Shown here in pieces: positions 49,186-59,977 of a stretch of DNA of 64,000 nt. Location: NCBI GenBank assembly GCA_029817715.1, contig JARUPY010000396.1, forward strand, positions 2,666,001-2,730,000. The letters run 5' to 3'. The translations under genes and the position numbers were made by a program. Below the pieces are notes generated by a model. That model was not told where the DNA came from, did not search any database, and was given only the letters and a program-made list of their open reading frames with translations. The stretch's first letter is position 1. Each line of letters begins with the position of its first letter. Source of the stretch: Melastoma dodecandrum. Its lineage: Eukaryota; Streptophyta; Magnoliopsida; Myrtales; Melastomataceae.

Positions 49186-52100
49186 TTAATAGCGTCGACC
49201 GCCTGCAGTCGACAAAAGCACCTGGCTAGACTTCTTCCCTTTCCTCGCCATCTCGTTCCCCTTGTTACCCGTTTCCGGCCCTCCCACCGGTTTGCCTTTC
49301 GATATCATATTCGCAAAAGATGGCACGTTCGACGTGTTACTGCCCCCTGAAAGAAACCTCCCAAGCTGGGTCATGAAGCACCGTCCCAAGACAATGGAGG
49401 AACACTCGGGCTCAAGATAAAATGTAAGAAACTACCTTTGATGGTAGTTGTTTGATCCACGGAATCCATTCCTTCCCTTTTCAAAGAGGGTGAGTCGTGC
49501 CCCGCAGCAAAACCGAGTCTAGTTGACATTAGAGAATGTCTTCCTCTCCCCATTCACCGGTGGACTTGTGGACAGGATTTTTGGTTGACACAAAGCTATG
49601 GCAAGGCAATGCCAAACAACAGTGATTAGACTTCTTCACAATATAAAAGTTCTTAATGCCAATTGGAGCACGATTGGCAGCGAACCTTCGAAGTCGTCCT
49701 TGGAAAATGTTGGCGGACCAAAGGTTGAAGGCTGACCAATGTCAAATTGTACAGACAGAGGAATTTCAGCAGTGGCTTCAGCCTTGAGTTTTTCCTTCCT
49801 TTCCTGCAAACAGTGTAGATATAAGCAAGGTGGACTGTTTCAGAATTTCCAGGACCTGAAACCACAAATTCTATATCTCAACAAGGATTTCACACATATT
49901 TTGATTAAGTCAAATCACATTTTCTAGGAGATAATATTTTTGGTAATCATTCAGGAGGATATTTTAGGTAAGTGTACTTCGCGAAAAGATCTGTATAAAC
50001 ATAATTTCGGGAGAAATTTTATCTTCCCATTCCCAATCTAATTTTGGATCCCCTCAAGCAGACCCTGAGTTCAAAAGGTCTCTGGACCAATCACTCCCCG
50101 CCGAGGAAAGTAGTAAATACGATGAAATGATCTTTCTATGGAAAAAATAATCAATATAAACAAGTTAGGTCATGTATACCTTCTTGGCATTTCGCTTCCT
50201 CTCACTTTCACGCTTCTTGATCTCATCCACAAATGGAAGGAGGGCATCGCCAGGCAATACCTCACTAATGTCAATTTCACAGAGCTGATAAAGAAGAAAG
50301 CTATATATAAACAGGTGCATTGCACCAATCTTGACTGCAACATTAATCTGTTGAAAAGAAAAGGGACAAGAACAAAAGAGCAAAGTATACCTGAAATGTT
50401 GTTGACAACGAGAAATGACCTAGATAACGGTAGCGTCTTCTCATAGCCTCTGTCTGTGTCACTGTCTCTAACTGCAATATTCTTCCACTTAATCTGCAAT
50501 AACAAAATTGTAGCACGCAGTCAACCCTCCAGATGAATTCCATTATCAATGTGAAAAAATACATAATATCACAACGCAGCGAGGATAGCTTTCCTCCATC
50601 CCTTATCATCTTAAACTTCCCCATTATATATGTACAATCAATGGTCACAAGAAGTAGAGAGGCTAAGCAACTTCAAAGTGAAAACGAAGTGTGGGCTGGC
50701 CTATTGCCATTTTGGTTTCATTCACCCTACGACTGAGACCAATAATGTTGCAAGAAAATGCATATTACACCAGCAACTCAAGGAATCAATCAACAATTTA
50801 AGTGAGAGCCCTGAACCCGGCCAATCGAATAGACCCAATCCTTGTATTGATAGACCCTAGTTAACAATATGAAACTACTGGCTTTCCAAGGAAAGCAATC
50901 AACGAATTAATCTTAATACTAAAAATATGTAAGAAAATAAGTATATGAACCTGTTTGGAAGCAGGACATAGCTTCCCCAATGGTGCAGAAGACACTTCAT
51001 ATTGAGAGGATGGAGGATAATGTTCTGACCATCAACAGCCTAATTACAATACAACAAAATCATCATGCATAAAGGCATCTGACGGAATGATTATGTCTGA
51101 AAAGATAGTAATATGTAAAAGGGAATGTCTCCTCACTGAACATATAAAAGCAGCTTTTATAACAGTTCAGTGCAAAGCATTTAGAATAATAAACGGAACA
51201 AGAAACTGCCGTCTCACAGCAACTATTAAAGCTTTATTTGCTTATTGTGCAAATATGCAGAAAATTGCAGATAATATTCACATAAGCAACATATAATTAC
51301 ATATTAATGAAAGAGAATTGAGCGAGAATAGACACTGGAACCTTTTAACCTGTATCTATTCAAAATATAAATTCTACCCATCATAAAAAAGCACAAAATA
51401 TGAACAGCACACTCAGAGTCCAAAAACTTCAGTAAGTCCTGATTGAATGGATTTGATGCAAGCAAGCATATGTTACTCTACCCAGGGCTGTAGACAATAA
51501 ACTAGAGATGCAACAAAAATATTGTCCAAGGAATATACAACAACACATTTTTGCTTCTCTACACCCCTTACCTGGTAGAAACTATATGAGTCATGGTTCT
51601 TTATGTCTCTAAATCTACTCGAGTGTCCTTCCAAACATTTATATTCCTCACATGATGATGATAGCTCTACAGTATTTTCTTCAGGACGGGGGCTTGTGCC
51701 AGCTGTTTGATCAAATGGAAATGCTTCATCAGACTCCTCCAGCTTTGGCTGAGCTATTAACTTCTCTTCAAAATCAGCTTCAGGTATATCATTTCTTACT
51801 TCAGGATTTTCCCTCTTTATCGAAGCAAAACCAATAGGAGGTGGAGAACAAGATTCTGAACCCGAGTTTGCACATTTCAAGGAATTACTACCATGCAAAA
51901 CACGTTGTTCATTCCAATATTTCTTTCGCTTCTTCAATTCATCCATCGCAGCTGACACATACGGAAGTTTCTCCATATCATCTACAAGACCTGACTCTGC
52001 TTTAGCAAACCAACCATCGAGATCAGACATGGCTTCTCGAACAGACAAATCCACATCTGACGTGAATGTAAATTTTGAAAACAGAGAAGTCGCCACACTA

Positions 52101-52747
52101 CTGCATGCAATCAAATGATTTTCTTCATGGTTTTTTTCGGTGAGGACATATGAATCCTTTTGTCTAGTCAAAAGCATAAAATTTATTGTATCCCCAACTG
52201 AGTAGTGCTTCACCATTTCAATCTGGACAGTACACAGCTACCTTTGGGATATCATGATGAAACATGGAGGACATCTTTTAAAGGTCTCTCCTTTCTGCTC
52301 AACATCACCCATCAACAAGTATTGAAGAACACATGGGAAACAGAAAATATGACCACAGGGGGTGATTTGGGGGCAAAGGGGGTGCTCCAAACAAATTGGG
52401 CATTGCACAGAGAGAGAGGTGTAATGCCTAACACACAAGATATCCTCCCACTGTAACATCTTATCGGGATCTAGAGAGTCATTCTCCACATTTCCAGTGT
52501 CAAGAACAACAAACTTGTAATTTGCCTGCAGAAACAAATCCTTATTGTAAGGCCTTATCTTCTGCTGCCTTCGAGGAGGAGGAGTAGGCCTATACTGAGG
52601 ACGAGAGATAGGATCATAGTGGAAGTTCAACAAGTGATTCCCACTTATCATATTCGATTTCCTTCCTCCTGATGAGGGACTACTGCCTGACCCATCCACA
52701 GAACCAGCAACATGCTGATTCCTGGGAGCTAAATTAGCTCCAGACAT
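49186..52747 (-). CDS. RNF10: RING-finger E3 ligase, RNF10-like, with premature stop, frameshift and replaced leader
   Basis: RNF10-type proteins are RING E3 ubiquitin ligases. Minus-strand exons are 52747-51572, 51039-50951, 50493-50391, 50284-50180, 49803 to about 49695, about 49555-49436 and 49346-49186. The first encodes MSGANLAPRNQHVAGSVDG, the conserved PYNKDLFLQANYKFVVLD and the C3HC4 RING (CPICLEHPLCPQITPCGHIFC, split here only by my quoting, then CPPCF). Conserved downstream blocks are VKHYSVGDTINFMLLTRQKD, AVDGQNIILHPLNMKCLLHH, EAMRRRYRYLGHFSLSTTFQ, LCEIDISEVLPGDALLPFVD, TRLGFAAGHDSPSLK and the tail VLLSTAGGRRY. A TAG at 52240-52238 in the same frame would end the protein just after the RING. 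One extra A near 49515 shifts the frame before TRLGFAAG. Duplicated PGDH sequence begins 15 bases upstream of the ATG. Confidence 0.87.
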
Positions 52748-52761
52748 CTTCCACTTGGCCT

Positions 52762-53075
52762 GCGATATCGGACTCGGGGGAGATAACAGTGGAGGGAAGG
52801 GTGAAGGACGGGATCCCGCACCTGACAAGGGTGGGGGGGTTCGAGGTGGACGTGAGCCTGGAAGGGAGCATCATACTGTGCAGGCAGGTGGGTAAGGTGG
52901 GGAGAGCATACTGGGGGAGGAGAACGTGAACGTGAGCTTCATGAGCGTGGGGAGGATAGCACCGAGAAAGCAGGCAGTGATGGCGATAGGGGTGGACGAC
53001 CAGCCTAGCAGGGAGACGCTGAAGAAGATCGGGGATATCCCAGCGGTGGAGGAGTTCGTCTTCCTCAAGTTATGA
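52762..53075 (+). pseudogene. PGDH exon 5 fragment (second copy)
   Basis: This is the last ~310 bases of the PGDH coding sequence. It has the ISDSGEITVEGRVKDGIPHL region, an 18-base deletion removing the DQPGMI codons, the same GGGGAGAGCATAC frameshift as the full gene, and the tail to FVFLKL-stop out of frame. It lies head-to-head with RNF10. Confidence 0.9.
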
Positions 53076-55108
53076 TGAGGACAGATAAGGAGGACATGGG
53101 TTTGTGCCCCAAGGTTACTACTTGCTTATCTCTATATATGTTCTCTCTTTCTGCAACTTCTTGTTGGGGACCATTTCATTTTGATTTGCATTTGCACGTA
53201 TTGTCACCAACTGTTCTATTCCAGAGCTTCATCATCCCATCCACTCGATTTCTCTAAAACTATGTACAAAGGTAGCTTTTTCAAATCATATCATTTATGT
53301 TTGAGAGCAATCAATGGAAACGCAATGTAATCGCTCGCTCCTTAGCCCTTCACCGCCTTTTCTTTCTTTTTTTTTCCCTTATATTATCATAAATAATTGT
53401 TTTAAAGATAACGACGTCTTGCGTCCTACCGATGTGATATCTTCTTGAAATCTAACTTCGCTTAAGGAACAGTCGGTTCAATTTCAATGCGGTCAAATTA
53501 TTATGTCATGTACTTGAACTATTTTTAATTTTATTCTAAAAATTTTAAAAGTATATCAAATTTAACATAGTTTTTCATTAGGAATTATCAATGGTATAAA
53601 CACAAACTTTCTACGATTGAATTTTCAATATGATTTATTCATTGTGCCGCACAAGGAATTTTCCCATGCAAGCCATAAATAACAAGCTTTTACCATTTTA
53701 TAGCTTATTACTATTTTCCTTGTCTGTATTCTTCGACATACTTGGTTCAAGATCCTCGTCTTCGTTTACGATATCGCATGTTATAGCATATGCATATACA
53801 ACATCCAATGTCGATTTCATCTATTTCCAGTCAAAACATAGTTTATAGAGATCGATTCATTAGACGTTTCACTTGCATTTTATGCTTATTAGCAATACTA
53901 TGTTGTCGGGACGTCAATTTTTATTGAAGCATTTGCAGCTGGAATACAAAATGTAGTCACTTTCTTAGGTTTAGTAAAAGCATAGACAATTGATTTGCTA
54001 AATTTTGAAATTGAATAATTTTCTGAACTTCAAGTTTAGATTGTTTTGTATGAGGATCCTAGTGAGCCAATGATAACTCACGCGAGATTATTTCTTTTTC
54101 CAACTGCTTATGTTCGCCTTTCAAAGTCAGAAATGTCATTTCATTAAATTGACAATCGGGAAAGTGTGCCGTAAATATATCTCTCATTTATGGGGACAGT
54201 GAATACGCTTCAGGGGTCTCTCTGGTTTGTCTGCCCGTGGGTGAATGTCTATCCACCTTAGAGGACATCAACACCGACCTTTGGGGAGGCATTGAAGTAG
54301 TGGGTTTTACTTGTTATCAACGAAGAGATGGTGATGGGGTTCACTCTTGGTCGATGATGGGACAATTAGGTGTGCCCATTAATGGAGTATTTGGTTTAAG
54401 GATTCGGCCATGAAATTGAATAAACTAACAATCTTATTTATTTCTATTTTCTTATCTTTTTTATTTCATTTCTTTCCTTTTTCTTCAATTCAGTTTCTTA
54501 AATTTTAAAGAGAAATGAAAAAAATGGGATTCACTTGCTCATGATAAGAAATACTTCTTCCCTTATCCATTCCATTATTTTCATCTTCTCCTCTTCTTCC
54601 TTGACTAAGTACCCCATTTTTTTAAACAACTCTCTTAATAATCACTATAGTTTTTCCATTCCCATTCCATTCCATTCGAAATTCCATTTTAAAAATCAAA
54701 CAAGATATAAAGGATATTGTTCGGTTATAACAATAGGCTTCTTGTATTGAAATTTTATTTTATTTGACATTTGATCAGATAGAATTAACAATCATAACTG
54801 ACCATGTCAGGTGCTCAGATTTGGTCTAAGAGCATGTGTACCAAATACGAGTTGGCAAATGTATACCGAGCGATGGCATCATGTCTAGTTGAGTATTCAA
54901 TGATAGAACAACTTGTGATTTTAACGTGGCTTTATGCTTTAGGTGAAACATTGCTCCTTGATGTCTCATTAAGAGAATGATCTCGTTGTAATGTGTGTAA
55001 GGTGATCCCTAATTGTTAAGCTTTATATTTTGTCAAAACACGAAAGGAGAAACTTAAAATCTCTTGTAAATAAAATGGTTAGTTTAGGGTGCATTTAGGA
55101 TGGAAATT

Positions 55109-56085
55109 GTTGAGACGGTTTTGATAATGAACCGGACCCTCTGTACTACAGAAGGTCGAACATTCTATTCTACAGAAGCTTCTCATAATGAGGATCTTTT
55201 TGTAAGAATCATTGTTGTAATTAGATAATTATTTATTAATTATTTAATTATGAAATATATATTATCTGATTAAGATATTCATCTAATCAGGTTACCATGA
55301 TTTGATTTTCAAATAATCATATTGGAGATATTATTTCTCATAAAAGGAAATGTATCTTCTATATATGGAAAGGTTCTGTTGATTGATATGTTGGCTTCTG
55401 TAAGCCATACGATCTCTACATGACCATTATTTGGATACCTATCACTACCACCTGTCCAGATACACTCTCACGTGTCTCTTTATCAGGATGGAATTGATTT
55501 TAATTCATTTGGAAACAAATCAATGATTGTTTCCATCTGGAGAAGGTTATCGAGCAGAACCTTCTGCGATACCTTCTGTGGTGCACTATTCATGGAAAAT
55601 ATATCATAATCTTATTCTGATTTATTTTCTATCTGAATGCTTGCACGTGTATGATATTATTGCAGATTAATTATTTTGTGAACTAACTTTTAATTTCTTC
55701 TTTTACAGATTACGCATTTATATTTTCCTTCTTGCATTTTCTTCTTTGAACCTTGTGTATAAAAAGGGGCCACGCTCTCTGATAAAAAAAAGACAGAACA
55801 TTCATTTTCCCTTATCCCATTATGTCCAGAGGGAGCGTGTGCTTGAGCTTTAGTTCTTTCATTCGAGGAGCACTACCGGCGGAAGCTTCATCGTTGGTGA
55901 AACCTTTTGGGAGAGTGACTCGGGGGCTCGAGGGACTTGACTGGAAGCTGCAGGATACGTTGGCTGGAGGCACGGCTGGAGGTCGTGTGATCAACGTGCA
56001 GCGGGTCGGAGAGAAGGGGTGAACTTCGGGAGCACAGAAGGTGAGGGACTAACCAGCTTCTGTTGTGTAGAGCTCTCTGTGCATA
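55109..56085. mobile_element. Copy-B-specific block, possible LTR-derived insertion
   Basis: Copies A and B match up to GGATGGAAAT (about 43713 / 55108) and again from GAAAGAGAGATTTAAC (about 44316 / 56088), but differ completely between. The B block begins TGTTGAGACGG, contains a TATA-like TGTATAAAAAGGGG near 55757, and ends near CTCTCTGTGCA. TG..CA ends and an internal TATA suggest a solo LTR. I find no target duplication, and the equivalent 600 bases of copy A are missing, so the class is uncertain. Confidence 0.4.
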
Positions 56086-56314
56086 AAGAGAAAGAGAGAT
56101 TTAACATAAACTGAAAATAGTAGGGGATTATCCGGGACATCCTGGGCCAGTCAAACTCTATTGGATCGAGACCTCATCAATCCATATATATTTTATGAAA
56201 ACACAACCCACACACATATGTATGTTGTTTCATATATTTGAAAGATACTTTGATGAGAGTGGTTCTTTCTATTCCGGGGAATCATTTTAAGTCCAATCCT
56301 TTCAAAAGAAACCC

Positions 56315-56986
56315 TCACCTTCCCTTTACGAAGTAACCCTCGTAAGGGCCGCTATAGTCCCGTGGCATCATTTTGCACTCGAAAACTGAAAGATTCAACC
56401 GGCCTGGTGATTGTGTATCTGATAGAGGGGGCAAATATCGGATCGTACCGCACTCATATATAATCAATTTTCTCAGGGAATCAGGTGGCCGTGAGAGGTC
56501 TGCAATCTCCACCAGCTCCGGGCAACCGTGTAGGTCCAATTTCTTGATATTCTGAAGCCTTGATATGCCATCCACCCTCTCCAGGAACTCACAGCTACAA
56601 ATTGACAACTCGGTGAGGTTCTTCAGCAACTCAAGACCATCTAACCGGATTTCAGTAGGAATGACTTTGACTAGTGCTAATTTTGACAAGCCCCGCAACT
56701 TGCAAAGGAATTCCAAGCGTGACAGAGTGACGGAGTGAAGTAACCTCAAAGACTGCAATCCAGAGGGAAGGCACACCTCCGAGGGGTTTGGACATGATAT
56801 AGAGAGATGTCTGATCGTGGGAGAGTGCTGATCCAACCCAGTGGACAAGTAGGTGGGCATCGGCGACAGGTCCAACCATAAATCCTCCAATTTGGGCAGA
56901 TGTTGAATCCAGGTCATTATGTTCTCTTTCAGGGCCGGGCGATTATCCCAACGGTATCCAGCATTTCCTGAATTGAAGCCACCCAA
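56315..56986 (-). pseudogene. Orphan LRR domain of a plant NLR-type protein, copy B
   Basis: This is the 223-codon counterpart of 44538-45212. It has the same LRR layout and ends with the same YEGYFVKGR. By eye about 40 residues differ from copy A. They are concentrated at the variable positions of the repeats (for example LEDLWLDLS against LQDLQLDLS, LSKLALVKV against LSTLRLVEV, and LDLHGC against LYLEGC). No NB-ARC domain or ATG start is present. Confidence 0.7.
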
Positions 56987-57671
56987 ATTTGAAAAGCGTG
57001 GATCAGTGGAGCCGGCCCCAGGAACTCCTTAGGGTTCCACCAGGAGGGAGGGCGTGCCCCGCTACAACACGCGCAGAGTATGCACTCATACAGCCCGTCC
57101 AGCTTCTTTCTATCCTCGGGGCTCTGCCTAGATTCCCGTCCATCCTTGGGTGGTTGTCGCGTCTTAAGCCATGGCTCGATGGACCTGAACCATCAAAATA
57201 ACATTGACCTCTCTTTCCGCACAAATAAAAGAAACAAGTCTAGGCTAAAAACCTGTATTGGTTGAAGAAGTTGGTGAGGTCGACCAAAAGGTCCTTGATA
57301 ACAAACATGTGCGGCAGCGGGTGATCATTGTCGCCCTCCTCGTGTCGGGGTCAATCGGCTTGAGGCATGCGACGGTGTTGGTCCCATCAATGTTCATGGA
57401 ACACGAACCGCATATCCCCTCCCTGCACGACCTCCTGTAGCTCAAGGTCGAGTCATCCTCGGCTTTTATCTTCTCAAGTACATCCAGTACCTGGAAACAG
57501 AATCCCACCAGGTCAATAATCTCAAACCCATATCCTGAAAGCCCTCCCGCCGTCTGCACAAACCACGGGGCCACAGCTGGCGAGGTCGACGATGTATGAC
57601 TGAAGATACGGCTTCCTGTTGGGTTCATCGGGCCTCCATCGGTAAATCTAGAACTCCTTGAGCAACTTCTC
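56987..57671 (-). pseudogene. SDH2-3 fragment, copy B
   Basis: This is the copy-B counterpart of the SDH2-3 pseudogene, from LLKEF-stop to the junction with the LRR fragment. It keeps the shared TAG and the shared one-base deletion. At [13 protein letters not shown] it is closer to the normal family sequence than copy A. The N-terminal exon part is missing; the sequence ends where the gypsy-type LTR begins. Confidence 0.85.
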
Positions 57672-59977
57672 TGAAACATCATACAAAATTTTCACATTTT
57701 TATCAGAATGATTCTCTGTCCTTTGGCGGTCAAACTGCGAAAGCGACAAAACTATACCTCCACCGTGGCAATATCTAATGTCTTAGTACTCTAATCCGTG
57801 CCACGTATTCTCCTTTCCACCTAGTCCTGCATCACACTAAAATAATTTCCCAAAACTGGGGCCAGCGATAAATCGCTGAGTACGCCTCCCATGCACATGC
57901 GAAAATATGAGGCCACTAATAATATCCTATCGTGCAACTTTCAAAACCGTTTATGCAACATGCGTCAGGACAGTATAATCCACAATTTCCAAGTAAACAT
58001 ATACTACTCAATCACAATGGTGCCATATAAGTAATAAGCAGTAAACCATCTCAGTAATATAAGCGACTCCCATGTTTCATCCTCCCTCATCTCATACCAA
58101 TCCTTCTCAAGGTGCCAGAACCACCGCGGTGCGTTCTCACCCACTCCTCCGGGAGCGCCCGGGTAACGGCAGCGGGCACAACCGCGGGTGGTCGTCGCCC
58201 CTCCGTACTCCTCCGACCACTGTCGGGTATGTCCTCAAGTGCAAGATCCCATAATCAACTCATAAGTAATATGACTCAGTCTCACCTCGCAAGGTACAAG
58301 AGAAGATTGAAGTTTAGCTCCATTATAGTTCTCTGTTATTCACATCGTAATGTATCCATAATTAATCAGCATAGTTTTATTCTCGTGTGCTTGGACGTGG
58401 CTGAACCCGACTAGAGGAGGCTGCAACTTTCTTTTCGAATTAACAGGGCACACAGAGCCTCACGGAACCCAGCCACCGTCCATCAACAGGGGACGTGGGT
58501 GGTCCAATCCGCGGTACCGAGCGCCCTTCATGTTTCCAGTCACATACGACCTCAAAGTCCCCAGCCACCGTCCTCATTAGTTTCGTAACAGATAAAAGTC
58601 GAGCAGTACCTTTGCTTCGAAGGCGGTCCTCTCTTCCAAGGTAAGAATTGCACAATACAAGCGATCCCGCACAATGAGCTAATTCAATAATTCAGCACAG
58701 GGACATTTTACGGTTTTATAATTCCAAACCGATCACCTTCGTATAGTTTAATCTGTCAATAATAGTTCCCCTGTGCAAGCTTATGTATTCGAGTTCTAAC
58801 CAGACAACGGAATCGCGCTGCTGGGCTCATTAGCCTCGCCATATGCAGATTCCTCCTAGCCAACAGATCACAACAGCGTTCCACCCGATCCCGGCCAACA
58901 ACGTGGCGCGGCCGTACTTAAGGGTCTCACATCACGCGGACCTGTCCGGATTTCAACAACTTCAAACGACAAACAAGCTCCCCGTAACAACGCGCATACT
59001 GTACCGCTTGTAATGCATCCCCAACTCATCCCTGCAAACGGGACTCTCACGGGCCGGAGGCAGGTCCTCGCCTGTGATTCCTCCCGCACCCGACTCACCC
59101 CAACCTTCCCCTGAAGTCTCACAAGACCCCACGTGCACACTAACAACATACATCACAGACAGAACACGGTAAAACAGGGGAAGGGGGAAGACGTACTTCG
59201 ACCCCGACGCCCTTTCAACAATCCGCGACCGAACGGGAGCTCCAAGCCACGTCCCGCTTCCTCCTCCACAGAGCCGCGCGTTGCTTCGTCGAAGCCGCCC
59301 GCGTCTTGATCGTCTCTCCACGGATGGTAGCACGGCGGAGTCGACCCAGCTTAAGTAAACCATCGCGGGAAGGAACAGTCGCGAGGGTCACGCAATTTCT
59401 TCCTGAAGAAGCTACGGGAAGGGGTTCCCTTCTCTCCGAACCGATTTCCCTTGTTACTGTTTTTCTCCCCCCTGTCCCGTCACCAGCTCCCCATTCTAAT
59501 CTATATGTTTATTCGTTTATTATTTTTTTTTTATAATTTTTTTGACCCATTCGTCCGTCATTCATTAGCGTGGGTGCCCATGTCCTGCGCTTCTATCGGA
59601 ACCCAAGGTAGAAATACTTCCTTAGATTTCCTATCTCAATTTTTATCCGATAACTTGGTTTCCGTTATCCTATTTTACTTTGTAACGTACTAATCGAAGG
59701 TTGTTTGTTAATTATAATTTAATTAACTTTTCGATCAAAATCCGCGACGTTAAACGGATATTATCGATACCTTAACTCGATTTCGTTTAGGTCCGGGCGT
59801 CCTCTTTCCCACGTGACGTAATCACACGAAATCGAATTAGTAGTTTTGATAATATTCGTTATAAAGATTAATCGACAACGAAAGTACTAAACTCACGTAC
59901 CACGTCGAATTTTGACTCGGTCAACATATTAGTCAAAGTCGTACATTCTTATTTCAAAAAAATCAGGGTCGTTGTAA
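57672..59977 (-). mobile_element. Gypsy-type LTR (~2.3 kb), minus orientation
   Basis: Read on the minus strand, a purine tract (TTTTTTTAAGGGGTAGA) precedes a start ACAACGACCC. This closely resembles the AAGGGGGGTAGA-TGTAACGACCC junction of many plant Ty3/gypsy elements. The opposite end, TGATGTTTCA, abuts the SDH2-3 copy B at 57671. Only a few bases of internal region (59978-60010) are recognisable, and no gag-pol follows. This is therefore the 3' LTR of a truncated element. GC-rich patches at 58060-58230 and 58860-59350 lie inside it. Confidence 0.55.

Larger units (their letters stand above)
52762..57671. repeat. Segmental duplication, copy B
   Basis: This block is the same-orientation copy of 41205-45897. 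It starts abruptly 15 bases upstream of the RNF10 start codon and stops at the terminus of a gypsy-type LTR. It carries the PGDH exon 5 fragment (with the same 2-base insertion and an extra 18-base deletion), AT-rich intergenic DNA (53076-56314), the LRR fragment and the SDH2-3 pseudogene fragment with the same lesions. Differences from copy A include a ~190-base deletion near 54216 and a private block at 55109-56085. Confidence 0.9.

Noticed and set aside
58440..59363. Minus-strand frames of 70-130 codons in the gypsy-type LTR
   Set aside because: They lie in GC-rich patches of the LTR and show no gag, pol or host protein motif.
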